Shown here piece after piece: positions 41,815 through 50,573 of a stretch of 64,000 nucleotides of DNA. Position 1 is the stretch's first letter, and every line of letters begins with the position of its first letter. Origin of the DNA: DATGKG01 sp963783145 (GTDB lineage Bacteria; Desulfobacterota; Binatia; Binatales; Binataceae). The notes beneath the pieces are model-generated. The model was not told the DNA's origin, did not search any database, and worked only from the letters and a program-made list of their open reading frames with translations. Made by a program: the position numbers and the translations under genes. The stretch spans positions 490,673 through 554,672 of the forward strand of contig CAWAMM010000003.1 of the NCBI GenBank assembly GCA_963783145.1. Direction: 5' to 3'.

Positions 41815-42624
41815 TCAATTGTCGGGCGGCTTCGGTACGTTCACGCCGTAGGCCACCCTCAAGTCGTCGCCGTTGAACGGATAGACGTGGACCATCCAGC
41901 CGAACGCCTGTTTGAGCAGGTGACCGCCCGCGGCTTCGCACTGGGTGGCGTCGGCGATTTTGCCGGTGAAGCCGAAGCGTCCGTCGGCGAGGAAACCGAG
42001 GCGCTGGTTAATTGCGGTCGCGGACGGACTTGACGACACCGGTAACATCCCGGGGATGTCGAGATGCGACGCGCCGACTTCGCCGCGTAAGACGTCCTCG
42101 AGCGTGATACCGTTGGGCAGGCAGATGTTAGTGTGAGCGTGCCAATGCGCGACGCTCAGGGGAATAATCTCGTCGAGTTGATCGTTCGTGTAGTCGGCCG
42201 GCGCGCTATACATCGCGCCGACCAGAACGTAATCGCCGCGAGAATTTTTCACGTAGAGCAGCGAACCGGGACGGGCAGGATCGGAGTGGCCCATGTATTC
42301 CTGTTGCGCGGCACGGTAGTCGGAAAAGTGGTAGACCTCTTGCGGCACCGTCGGCAGAAAAATCCGGTAGCCCTCCGATAACGCGACGCGGGAATCGCGA
42401 TATCCGGCGAGCGAGCGGCGTAGCGTGTCGATCACGTCGCGGGCGCGTTGGACGTCCTGCGGCGTTTGCGGACGCGAGGGGGTCACCACCATGTGCGGAC
42501 CCACGCACATCTGAACACCCATCGCGTTGGGCGCGGTGTCGCCGTCCAGATCTATACCGCGCGCATATGCAGGTGCGTTGATAGAAACGGCGAGCGTGAC
42601 AATTATAAGAGCGATCTTGTTCAT
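41815..42624 (-). CDS. Secreted hypothetical protein with HWHAH motif
   Basis: The 269-residue product has a signal peptide (MNKIALIIVTLAVSINAPAYA). The body contains MVVTPSRPQT, a QEVYHFSDYRAAQQE region and LSVAHWHAHTNICLP, a His-rich strand that could bind metal, plus a C-terminal GHLLKQAFGWMVHVYPF. I recall similar exported proteins in soil bacteria without a known function. It stands alone between the nitroreductase and the thiol operon. Confidence 0.75.
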   Translation of the reverse strand: MNKIALIIVTLAVSINAPAYARGIDLDGDTAPNAMGVQMCVGPHMVVTPSRPQTPQDVQRARDVIDTLRRSLAGYRDSRVALSEGYRIFLPTVPQEVYHFSDYRAAQQEYMGHSDPARPGSLLYVKNSRGDYVLVGAMYSAPADYTNDQLDEIIPLSVAHWHAHTNICLPNGITLEDVLRGEVGASHLDIPGMLPVSSSPSATAINQRLGFLADGRFGFTGKIADATQCEAAGGHLLKQAFGWMVHVYPFNGDDLRVAYGVNVPKPPDN

Positions 42625-43133
42625 GTGATCTCCCGATGTATAGCTTCACTCTCGATTGCTCTACGACGAACCACCTGACGCATTTGAGCCTCTTGGACGA
42701 GCCGATTTTAACGCTTCGGGAACGCAAACGACAGTTGGCTGCCGCGAAGATTCCCTTCTACGCGGAACGTTTCGGCGAAGCCTGTAGCTTCGATGGCTTT
42801 CGCCGGTTGGCGGTTTTGCGACGAGCCGATGTCGACCCGCTTCGCCGTTCCGCGATTCTGAGGTGCTCCATGGATTCGCGGCGGATCGATCGATCAGCCG
42901 AAGACGAGCTTCGATTGGCTCATCGAAATCGACCGCGATTTCATTCGGCGGTTCTGTGGTATCCGGCCTATTGGAGTCGACCATCAAGATCGGAGCGCTC
43001 CGCACGCGACTGCGGCGCCATAGTGTGGGAGGCCTTTTGAAAAAATGGGGTCCCGCTGTCAGCGCAACCGCGACAACCAGAACCGGAATCTTGAAGTCCC
43101 GTATGGTGAGACCTCGTGGCCCGAACTAAGTAA
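42625..43133. other. 509-bp stretch without a supported gene
   Basis: Short frames on both strands lack start signals and family features. Nothing identifiable is seen. Confidence 0.5.
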
Positions 43134-43601
43134 TCATTCTGCTTCCGAGTAGCGCCTGCGAATGGCCTCTCTAATCTGATCGACCGGAGAACCTTGCTCT
43201 GACATCTGCTTGGCCAGCAATGCTTCGCCGGTGCAAGTCGCGCAAATCGCACCATGATTGCCCCGATAGCAGTCGAGCAGGCTACGGTGACCGTCGGTCT
43301 TATCGCATCCGCAATAGCACCACAGTTGGGAAATGAGGCCGGGATTCTTGCCGGCGAATTGGTAGGCTTGCTTCACAGGACCGACAAACTGATCGGGATC
43401 TAAGGTCAAGCGATCTCCCGATGCATCCGTGCCCCCCGCAACAAGTTTCCCTCGCCTGCAGCAGCATTGTCCTCCGGAACATATCATCGGGGCGGAATCA
43501 TCGGCGTTGTCGAAAAATGACCCCCCCGCCTCAAGCCACACCGCCGCCGCCATCGCCAGCATCGCAGCCCCGGCCACCGCCAATAGCGTTGTACGCGACA
43601 T
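43134..43601 (-). CDS. PCYCGC-motif exported protein
   Basis: The 155-residue protein has an N-terminal signal or anchor helix and the PCYCGC-family core: YQFAGKNPGLISQLWCYCGCDK, then GHRSLLDCYRGNHGA and CATCTGEALLA. The many cysteines suit metal or thiol chemistry in the periplasm; no activity is proven for the family. An ICSGGQCCC cluster near the N-terminus adds possible ligands. It is the last gene of the minus-strand thiol/metal operon, 7 bp after the SCO gene. Confidence 0.88.
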   Translation of the reverse strand: MSRTTLLAVAGAAMLAMAAAVWLEAGGSFFDNADDSAPMICSGGQCCCRRGKLVAGGTDASGDRLTLDPDQFVGPVKQAYQFAGKNPGLISQLWCYCGCDKTDGHRSLLDCYRGNHGAICATCTGEALLAKQMSEQGSPVDQIREAIRRRYSEAE

Positions 43602-43608
43602 TGGTGTT

Positions 43609-44232
43609 TCAGCCCTTGCTGAGATTGAGGAGGTCGCTCGCTAGAGTCTGTGCCTTGGCGACTTCGCCGCTGTACTGATGGACTTCCGCGCCGTCCCCAT
43701 CAACCAGGACCATACTGACGATGTGACCGACTGAGCCGTCCGGTTCTTTTTCACGAATGATCTTGAAACCGGCCAGCGCGCGATCGACATCGGCGGGCGA
43801 GCCGGTAAGAAAGTACCAGCCCTTTGCGTCAGCACCTTGCTGCTCGGCGTACTCGTGCAGCTGCTTGGGACCGTCATGCTCGGGATCCACGGTTATCGAA
43901 ACCAAGACCACTTTTGAACCGAGCTTATCACCAAGGCGGAGTGCAACACTGGCAAACTTGGCGGTCTCCATCAGGCACGGTCCGGGGCACGAGGTGTAGA
44001 TGAAGTCCACCAACATGGGTTTACCTTTCAAGGCCGCGAGCGAGACGCTGTTACTGTTTTGATCGACTAACTTGACATCGGTCAGACACTCGGTCTGCGT
44101 TTGAGTTTCGGAACGGCTGCAGGACCACGCGGTAGAGATAGCGAGGGCCATCATCGCGGCCGTCACGAGATTGAATACATCCACGAGCAGAGCTGACAGT
44201 TCGATCGCCCTACGATGTGCTTTGCGTTTCAT
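43609..44232 (-). CDS. SCO1/SenC/PrrC family thioredoxin-fold protein
   Basis: The 207-residue protein has a signal/anchor helix and a thioredoxin fold with the copper-binding TSCPGPC (Cys82, Cys86) and the third ligand His170 in VGHIVSMVLV. SCO proteins load copper into the CuA site of cytochrome oxidase or act as thiol reductases. The ATG at 44232 has GGAG 7 bp upstream. Together with TlpA, MauE and rhodanese neighbours it points to periplasmic thiol or metallo-enzyme maturation. Confidence 0.9.
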   Translation of the reverse strand: MKRKAHRRAIELSALLVDVFNLVTAAMMALAISTAWSCSRSETQTQTECLTDVKLVDQNSNSVSLAALKGKPMLVDFIYTSCPGPCLMETAKFASVALRLGDKLGSKVVLVSITVDPEHDGPKQLHEYAEQQGADAKGWYFLTGSPADVDRALAGFKIIREKEPDGSVGHIVSMVLVDGDGAEVHQYSGEVAKAQTLASDLLNLSKG

Positions 44233-44260
44233 AATAAGACTCCAACAGCAATAAAATGGA

Positions 44261-44731
44261 TTACTGCTTTGTCGAAAATGCGTTTTCAGTGTTCGTTGTT
44301 TGGGTTGTTGATCGCAGGTACACAAACATAGCACCGCCGAACAGCAGGAGGTCCAGGCCGGCCTCCAGCTACATCCTGGGTCGCGAAGGCGCGCCCGCTC
44401 CGAAGCATCCACAATCGAGCGTGAGTCCTCGCAGCAACGCCGACGCCAGGGCCGTGAAAAACATCGCGGTCGCCAGAATCAGCGCCAACGCCGCGACGCG
44501 CCGGGTGAATGGCGTGAGCATCAGCAAACCGCACAGAATCTCGAACGGCGGCAGACTCAGCGCGAAGGGGGTGATCACCACGGTCGGAAGGATGGCGAAG
44601 GCTGCGACGCTGTCGGCGAACTGCAACGGATCGTGAAACTTATCCCGCGCCGCATAGCTGAATACTGCAGCAAGGATCAAGCTTGTCGCAATTATCGCGT
44701 GGCGCACTATGCGAGGGTTATGGGTCATCAT
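44261..44731 (-). pseudogene. MauE/DoxX-type membrane protein with in-frame amber
   Basis: From the ATG at 44731 the product reads as a four-helix MauE-like protein: SYAARDKFHDPLQFADSV, LPPFEILCGLLMLTPF, and LDCGCFGAGAP with the conserved CGCFG. At 44369-44371 an in-frame TAG interrupts it after PSRPRM; the same frame then continues LEAGLDLLLFGGAMFVYL, a fitting last membrane helix, to a TAA at 44261. A Trp-to-stop change (TGG to TAG) explains this. A 120-residue truncated protein may still be made. The start overlaps the rhodanese stop by 4 bp. Confidence 0.75.
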
Positions 44732-45318
44732 TCTGCCTTCCCGGTAACTTCCGCCAGATGGGCCGCGGACCACTCCTCCCATCCACCGGTGTAAACGCTG
44801 ACATCCTCGAAGCCGAGGCTCAGTAAAGCATTCGCAACTAACCGGCTGTCGTGGCATTCGCCACCGGAGCAGTAGACGATGATGGGCCTGGTCTGCGCCG
44901 CCTTAAGAGTGGGCGCCAGGCGACGATAGTCGTTTGCAAAATCATCGCGGGAAAGATTCAGCGCTCCCGGCACGTGTCCACGCTCGAAGAACACCGAGGG
45001 GCGGGCATCGAAAATGAGGGCGCTTTTGTTTTCCACCGCGGTCCGGAAATCGTCGAGACTCAGGGTTGCGGCTGGAGTGATCGCGAACGGCGCCGCCGTG
45101 ACCAAAGTCGTTAGCTCTTGGTCGAAGCGTTGCTCCGGGGTCAGATAGACGATCGGCAGAGGACGCGAGGAAAAGTGGTTGATGGTGAGCCCAGCTGCCG
45201 CCGACACTATCGCAAGCGCCACCGCCATCGCGAGGTCACTCAGGGTCTGTCTCACGCGATGGACCGGGAGAGTCGCAAACGCCTCACGCCGATCGGCTAT
45301 CGCAGCCCGCGCAGTCAC
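44728..45318 (-). CDS. Membrane-anchored rhodanese-like protein
   Basis: The 196-residue protein has one N-terminal membrane helix (MAVALAIVSAAAGLTI) and a rhodanese domain facing the periplasm: ALIFDARPSVFFERGHVPGALNLS and the active-site loop YCSGGECHDSR with the catalytic Cys. Rhodaneses move sulfane sulfur. Both ends overlap neighbours by ATGA (TlpA upstream, MauE downstream), so the three are translated together. Confidence 0.9.
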   Translation of the reverse strand: MTARAAIADRREAFATLPVHRVRQTLSDLAMAVALAIVSAAAGLTINHFSSRPLPIVYLTPEQRFDQELTTLVTAAPFAITPAATLSLDDFRTAVENKSALIFDARPSVFFERGHVPGALNLSRDDFANDYRRLAPTLKAAQTRPIIVYCSGGECHDSRLVANALLSLGFEDVSVYTGGWEEWSAAHLAEVTGKAE

Positions 45319-45893
45319 TTATTTGGCTCCGTTCCCGGCTTGGCAGGGGTGGAAGTACTTTCATTCGCTGATTTACCAGCGCCTTGATTTGGCAACAGCG
45401 GGAGGATCAGGTCATGCAGACTCTTCTCGTTTATGGAGACGTGATCGGGGGTAAGTTTCGCCCGTACCACTCCGTTGGAATCGATCAGGAAAGTGGTTGG
45501 CAGCGCGCTCGCATGGAAGCCATCGTCCCGGGCATCTTCGAGCATCGCCAATGGATAGCTCACCGATTGCATCGCCTTGATTACGTCGCCGCGATCATGA
45601 TGACGGTCGGCGCTGACGCCGATCATCTCGAGCCCCTGGGCACGATAGCGCTGATAAAACGCGTTGAGCGCCGGCATCTCCTCGCGACAGGAGGGGCACC
45701 AGGTAGCCCAGAAGTTCACAATCACGACTTTGCCGCGCAGCGCAGCGAGATCGAATGTTTGCCCATCGAGTTCCTGCACAACTAAACGCGGGGCAGGCTC
45801 GCCGATAGTCGCGCGAGCGAGGGCCGACCTCCCGGCGCAAACCACCATCGTGATGCCCACGGCAACGATGGCGAACCATGATGCAGTTCTCAC
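45315..45893 (-). CDS. TlpA-like thioredoxin-fold protein
   Basis: The 192-residue protein has a signal peptide, then an AhpC/TSA-type thioredoxin fold with VIVNFWATWCPSCREEMP (Cys66, Cys69) and the cis-proline loop SALPTTFLID. It should act as a periplasmic thiol-disulfide reductase for metallo-protein or cytochrome maturation. It follows the barrel-protein gene by 15 bp and overlaps the rhodanese gene by 4 bp. Confidence 0.92.
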   Translation of the reverse strand: MRTASWFAIVAVGITMVVCAGRSALARATIGEPAPRLVVQELDGQTFDLAALRGKVVIVNFWATWCPSCREEMPALNAFYQRYRAQGLEMIGVSADRHHDRGDVIKAMQSVSYPLAMLEDARDDGFHASALPTTFLIDSNGVVRAKLTPDHVSINEKSLHDLILPLLPNQGAGKSANESTSTPAKPGTEPNK

Positions 45894-45908
45894 GAAGCGA
45901 CCCTTTAC

Positions 45909-46907
45909 CTAGAAGTCGTAACTTATGATCAGCTTGGTTGCCCACGCGTTAGTGAGCTGATAGCCGTTCATGTTCTTGTAAAGAGGCACTTCGACATCGG
46001 CATAGACCCGCACGTGTTTGAACATTGTTTCGAGGCCCGGAGCGATTGCCACTCGGTCATAACCACTATCTGACGGAGCCGCATTGGTGCCGCGATCGCG
46101 CGTGCGGTCGCTGCCCAGAAACGCCAGCTGAGGTGCGAGTTCCATCAGAGGGCCCACCTGTCCGAAGTTGTAAAAAGTCCCGATCGCCCCATCCAACTCC
46201 CGGCCCGGTTTGTAATGGTCCTGAAATGCGAACGGCAGCTCGTACAAGCCCTGGACATACCAGCCGAAAGGGCGGTCCCCCAGGGTGAAGGGCGAATTCC
46301 CGATTTTGTACCCGCCTAGCAGTAGATCGGTGCTGCCCGTCCCGATTTGGGTGTCACGATCCCATAGCGGGTAGTGCCAGTCGCCGCTCGGCACCTTGAA
46401 GCCGGCCAGAAACCCGGTTGACATGTCCTCCTGCAAGCCGGTCCACATCCCCAGCAGGCGGATATCGCCGATCGAGTTGTTGTTGGACGAAATCAGATCA
46501 GCATTGTTGCCGTTGTAGGCGCCCGTGTAGTCTCTCTGCCAATAGGGAACTTCTATCATTGCGCCCCAACTTCGATTGAACATGTATTGCCCGCCCGCGG
46601 AGACGAAGTTGGTTTCCAGCTTCTTGTCATTATTTTGCGTTTCAGAAGCGGGCGTTGTCGCATGCCAATTGATGTATTGGTCCATGTAGTCGTAGTCGAC
46701 CCACACCATCCCACCGGCGCCACTTGGAAGCAGTGAAGGGGTGGCCACCTCGAAGACGCCACATCCGCAAGCACACGCCCACGTTAGAGCAGGTGTCAAA
46801 CCAACCAGGAAGACGGATGCCGCAACCAGTCCCAGGGCGATTCCGAAGACGCTCCATCGAGAGGTTCGCAGCCCTGTCTGAACCTCAACTGTAGAAATCC
46901 ATCGCAT
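45909..46907 (-). CDS. Outer-membrane beta-barrel protein
   Basis: The 332-residue protein has a signal sequence followed by a cysteine cluster CACGCGVFEV at the mature N-terminus, then repeated amphipathic strands (GAMIEVPYWQRDY, STGFLAGFKVPSGDW, WYVQGLYELPFAF) ending in KLIISYDF, an aromatic C-terminal signature for barrel insertion. It is likely a transporter or channel. GGGGAG lies 5 bp before the ATG at 46907. It heads the operon with TlpA, rhodanese, MauE, SCO and PCYCGC genes; the CACGC cluster may bind metal delivered by it. Confidence 0.8.
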   Translation of the reverse strand: MRWISTVEVQTGLRTSRWSVFGIALGLVAASVFLVGLTPALTWACACGCGVFEVATPSLLPSGAGGMVWVDYDYMDQYINWHATTPASETQNNDKKLETNFVSAGGQYMFNRSWGAMIEVPYWQRDYTGAYNGNNADLISSNNNSIGDIRLLGMWTGLQEDMSTGFLAGFKVPSGDWHYPLWDRDTQIGTGSTDLLLGGYKIGNSPFTLGDRPFGWYVQGLYELPFAFQDHYKPGRELDGAIGTFYNFGQVGPLMELAPQLAFLGSDRTRDRGTNAAPSDSGYDRVAIAPGLETMFKHVRVYADVEVPLYKNMNGYQLTNAWATKLIISYDF

Positions 46908-47009
46908 AAACACTCCCCGCAAAACTTACGTGAAACCGTCGTGCGATGCCCCGCGATTACTCACGCGAGAGCAACGTCAAAACGAATGCAAAATGAGGAG
47001 GGAAGGAAC

Positions 47010-47324
47010 CTAGACGAGTCGTTTCGGCGGAGGAGTGTCGGGGGCAGCAGGATCGGCACTTGAGCGAGCAATAGCTCTGATTACGATTGAACCAGATTCA
47101 CACAGAGAGAACGTACATCTAATGGCCGGCGCTGGACGTGCGAACAGAACACTCGTCGTTAGGCAGGAAGTCTGGAGAGGCCGGCAAATATTAACCGTAA
47201 ATTCGGGATGCGTGGGGCTCGCCGCTACCACCCCTGCAGAAAACGAAGCGCTTCCCAAGAGGATTACAGCGGCAAGCATCGTGCTTAGAGCGCGCCGTTC
47301 AAATTGTGAAAACAAATGCCGCAT
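47010..47324 (-). CDS. Small exported hypothetical protein
   Basis: The 104-residue product has a hydrophobic signal segment (TMLAAVILLGSASFSAGVVA) and a short mature region with a few cysteines (NICRPLQTSC, RCTFSLCESG). No family is recognised. It lies between the DUF2318 gene and the barrel-led operon on the same strand, so association with metal handling is possible. Confidence 0.5.
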   Translation of the reverse strand: MRHLFSQFERRALSTMLAAVILLGSASFSAGVVAASPTHPEFTVNICRPLQTSCLTTSVLFARPAPAIRCTFSLCESGSIVIRAIARSSADPAAPDTPPPKRLV

Positions 47325-47343
47325 TCGGTTTCGTGTAATAGCT

Positions 47344-47805
47344 CTAGAACAGGTCACGCCTACGTTCAAGATCCGCCGGATTAATCTCCACGGTCTGGCC
47401 GCGTATCCGAAACGGCATCTTTACCGGAACGCATGACGCTACCCCGGTCCCGAGGGCGTTGAGTTTGTATCGATTTCCGCAATATCGACAGATTAAGTCG
47501 CCACCCGAACTAGCATACCCTTTGCCATAGAAGTAGCAGCGCTCGCAGGCGTCGGCGGCGCCAACGATCTTCCCGGATGAGTCGCGACCCAGGAGGAAGC
47601 GAAGTCGCCTGCCAGCGTCATCACGGTACGCGAAAAACTTCACATCACCAGGCCGCAGATCCCCGGTCCCGATCGCTATAATCGGATTCGCGGTGATCTC
47701 GGTGAATCGGGGACCGGTCGCCATCGCGAACGACGCCACCGCGAGCACCAAAGCGCTGACAACGAAGAGCGCGCGTCGCCAACGCTTCAAAATGTTGGAC
47801 GCCAT
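47344..47805 (-). CDS. DUF2318 domain protein
   Basis: The 153-residue protein has an N-terminal membrane anchor and the DUF2318 core: VKFFAYRDDAGRRLRFLLGRD, AADACERCYFYGKGY, LICRYCGNRYKLNALG and a final Cys. Its paired CxxC motifs suggest metal or Fe-S binding outside the membrane; DUF2318 proteins are tied to iron/copper transport. Either the ATG at 47805 or the GTG just before it could be the start. Confidence 0.85.
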   Translation of the reverse strand: MASNILKRWRRALFVVSALVLAVASFAMATGPRFTEITANPIIAIGTGDLRPGDVKFFAYRDDAGRRLRFLLGRDSSGKIVGAADACERCYFYGKGYASSGGDLICRYCGNRYKLNALGTGVASCVPVKMPFRIRGQTVEINPADLERRRDLF

Positions 47806-47845
47806 CACTCCAGACCGCTATTCCGCCGCCTTCCCTATGTCAAGA

Positions 47846-48358
47846 TTAAGGGCGAATCGCGGGTACTTTAAAACGTCGCGTCCATTCCGGTTGATTGACA
47901 CGGTTCAGTCCGTAGCTGCGGGTGCGTTCATTTAGGCCGTTGAGGACCTGGAATCTGCGGAGATGGCAGTGGGGGAGCAGAACTTGCAGCGTGTCGCTCA
48001 TGTTGCCGCTTCCCAATAGAGCGATCGGCGATCTTTGGGAAGCGAATGACGGCAAAAAGCTGTACGGCGGCCACCCTGATCGGGCAGAGCAGCTGCTGAG
48101 GGACGCGCAGAAGGAAATTCACGACGCCGCGGCGTTCGCGGATTCTCATCAAAACCGATAACTGAGCGTTTCGTCCAGCAGCTCGATCAAACTCTGGGGA
48201 TCATGTGTGCCAGCGGTGTCTCCGACCGACGGTACTACTCTCATTTCTCTAGTACCGCCATCGAAGCCATGTCAATGACCGAGGTGGAAATAGATCGACG
48301 GCCAGGGAGCAGAGGTGCTTTTGGGCCGAACGCTGATTTATGCGCGGTGGCCTTGCGG
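47846..48358. other. 513-bp stretch, one possible small gene
   Basis: A plus-strand frame at 48000-48161 gives a 53-residue product (ending ERLLRDAQKEIHDAAAF-like helix, read as HPDRAEQLLRDAQKE) with no clear ribosome-binding site. The rest shows nothing recognisable. Confidence 0.4.
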
Positions 48359-48829
48359 CTACATTCCGCCCCCCGCCGCTCCATCGGGGCATTCTGGTTC
48401 CATAGTAATAAGTAGCGAAGCGCGGCGGTTCGCGGGCACCTTAAGCGCCGCGGTGTTATAGCCTCGTTTGTTCACGACGATTATAAGCTCGCCGCGTCCG
48501 CTCAGTTCGAAAGCAAACTGGAAAGTGCGATCCGTAGAGGTTGTAGCTGTTATTTGCCCGTCGAAAGTCTGGAGGATGATAGTAGCTCCCACGAGGGCTT
48601 TACCGGATGTGTCGGTGATAAGGCCCCGAATTACTACTTCGGGGTCACTACGACTAGTTGTTGCTGAAGCCGCCAGCGCCATCACCAAGATTGAACCGAA
48701 GGCGATTAGCAGCGAAGCAAGCCACACCGACGCGTTCGGGTTTCGCCAACAAGAAGAAGGACGGCAAGGGTGATGCGAAGATAAGTTGAATGTGAACCGG
48801 GAATGGAAATGAGGTCCTAATGCGGACAT
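48359..48829 (-). CDS. Exported carboxypeptidase-regulatory-like domain protein
   Basis: The protein of about 156 residues has a hydrophobic signal helix (VWLASLLIAFGSILVMALAA) followed by one CarboxypepD_reg-like beta-sandwich: VIRGLITDTSGKALVGATIIL, TTSTDRTFQFAFELSGRGELIIVV and GYNTAALKVP. Such domains occur in exported or receptor proteins. Starts at 48829, 48883 or a GTG at 48727 are all possible. It may be a free-standing relative of the receptor N-terminus at 52.9 kb. Confidence 0.65.
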   Translation of the reverse strand: MSALGPHFHSRFTFNLSSHHPCRPSSCWRNPNASVWLASLLIAFGSILVMALAASATTSRSDPEVVIRGLITDTSGKALVGATIILQTFDGQITATTSTDRTFQFAFELSGRGELIIVVNKRGYNTAALKVPANRRASLLITMEPECPDGAAGGGM

Positions 48830-49371
48830 GTCCCCTGACTGTAGCCGTCCCCATTTTGGACGAGACCTGGATTCTCGAGCCATGGTCTTAGGGCTCTGCT
48901 GCCATCTCGAAGCGGTGCTGGCGCCAAGGCACGGCAGAGCGGCAAATGGTGATTGCTACTTCCACAGATTGAAATGCCGGAAAGCCTCGACCAGAAGAGC
49001 TACGAGAGCGGCGTGCCGACTAGACTCCGGTTCCAAGGCCTCAGGGTCTATCAATTCCAAACACAACATCGCTAGTAAGCCGACGGCACATAACAACAAG
49101 ATCGGAAATATAATTGAAAGTAGTCGTCTCCGTCTGAATGCTCCTAAAAGGGAGTCCGACCTTGACGCGCGCACAAATCGCCGAGTTTTAGTTCGCCAGG
49201 TCATCGACGGTTAGCAGTCACGAACTTCGATGCGAGGCGTCGGCGATGCACAACTGGGAGATGAAGACCCGTCCGCCTGATTTCAAGCGCTTCGTTTTCG
49301 CACTTGGCGCTGTGAGTTAAACTATCTGGCGCTGTTGGGGATCGTTCGCAGCGGTGCATAAATGACTGCCC
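48830..49371. other. 542-bp gap with one possible small membrane gene
   Basis: A minus-strand frame at 48956-49204 would encode an 82-residue protein with one membrane helix (IIFPILLLCAVGLLAML), but no ribosome-binding site is seen. Otherwise nothing is recognised. Confidence 0.4.
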
Positions 49372-50505
49372 TTATGGCGCCCAGCCCCCTCCGAAGACCA
49401 GGCCCTCGGTCGTGTTAATGGTCGTTTTCGATCCGGCTACGAAAGTCTTCGGAGAAGGGCTGCCGCTCTGCCGCAACTGATCGGCGGCGAAAATCGATAA
49501 GCTATTGTTCACATTGGAGACCGCCAGGTCGTTTTTCGAGTCGATCGCCAGCCCGGTGGGCGCATCGATCGTCATCGAGTCGCCAGTGCCGATCGAGCTG
49601 ATTGTCACGGCCGGTGTCGGCGTGGTCGGCGCGGGCGTCAGCACCGCGAGCTGTGTTTTGGAAAACTGGACCACCGTGTTAATGGTGGCGTCCTGATTGC
49701 TCACCCACAGATTCCCATTGCTGTCGAACGCCAGCGCCCAGGGCAGGCTGATCGAAGTCCCATTGGATTGCAGGATAGCGTCGGGCACCAGCGCCTGAGT
49801 TCCGCTCAAGCCGGACAGCTGGGCCGCGCTGAACTCGAAGATGGTGCCGTTGACGCCGCTCAGGTTGTTGTTGGCTATCCAGAGATCGCCAGCGGAGTCG
49901 AAAGCGATGCCAAGCGAACCGTTGAAGACCGGATTCGAGCTGAGCACGAAAGCAGGCGTGACGTCGGGGCCGCCGCTAAGCTGATCGGCTGTGAACTCGA
50001 AGACCTCGTTGTTCTCCGCGTCGCTCATCCACAGATTGCCGCTGCTATCGAAAACCAGCTGCTGCGGGAAGCCGAAGTCAGCGGAGCCGATCACCGCGTT
50101 GGGGGTTACGCCGCCATTGCTGAGTTTGGGCAATTGTGCGGTGGTGAATTCGTCCACCGTGGGTGGAATTGTACCGCCCGTAACCACGGTGCCGCCGTCG
50201 AGCACCCATAGATTACCGTTGGAATCAAACGTCACGCCCTGCGGCGCGCCAAAGCCCGGAGTTGGCAGGTTACCGATGAGCTCCGGTGCCGAGTTGCCGT
50301 TGGCCGCTATATGCGTACTGAGGAACTCGAGCACATTATTAAGATTCGCCCCCCATAGTCCGAGCACCGGTTGTGTAGGTGACCCGTTCGAGCCGTTGCC
50401 GCACCCCACCGAGACCAAAGCGAGCACCACCGTCAGCGCTGCCAACCACGTTACGGTTCTCGATGGCCATCGCTGAAATTTCGTTGCTTTAGCTTGATTT
50501 ATCAT
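49372..50505 (-). CDS. NHL/SMP-30-like beta-propeller lipoprotein
   Basis: The 377-residue protein has a lipobox (LVSVGCGN) after a signal helix and then about six repeats with FDSNGNLWV, FDSSGNLWMSD, FDSAGDLWIANN, FDSNGNLWVSN and IDSKNDLAVSN, the hallmark of NHL/Vgb-type propellers. It is probably an exported binding or structural protein; lyase activity is not claimed. The TonB-dependent receptor gene lies just upstream on the same strand with a 68-bp gap. Confidence 0.85.
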   Translation of the reverse strand: MINQAKATKFQRWPSRTVTWLAALTVVLALVSVGCGNGSNGSPTQPVLGLWGANLNNVLEFLSTHIAANGNSAPELIGNLPTPGFGAPQGVTFDSNGNLWVLDGGTVVTGGTIPPTVDEFTTAQLPKLSNGGVTPNAVIGSADFGFPQQLVFDSSGNLWMSDAENNEVFEFTADQLSGGPDVTPAFVLSSNPVFNGSLGIAFDSAGDLWIANNNLSGVNGTIFEFSAAQLSGLSGTQALVPDAILQSNGTSISLPWALAFDSNGNLWVSNQDATINTVVQFSKTQLAVLTPAPTTPTPAVTISSIGTGDSMTIDAPTGLAIDSKNDLAVSNVNNSLSIFAADQLRQSGSPSPKTFVAGSKTTINTTEGLVFGGGWAP

Positions 50506-50573
50506 TCAACGCTCCAAGTCTTTCTGAACTCGTTACTCGCACGGCATAAGGTCTACTTGCAGGTAGTCCGTGC

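Noticed and set aside
42636..43040. Plus-strand frame of 134 codons in the gap after the secreted-protein gene
   Set aside because: No start signal, motif or natural composition; Arg-rich.
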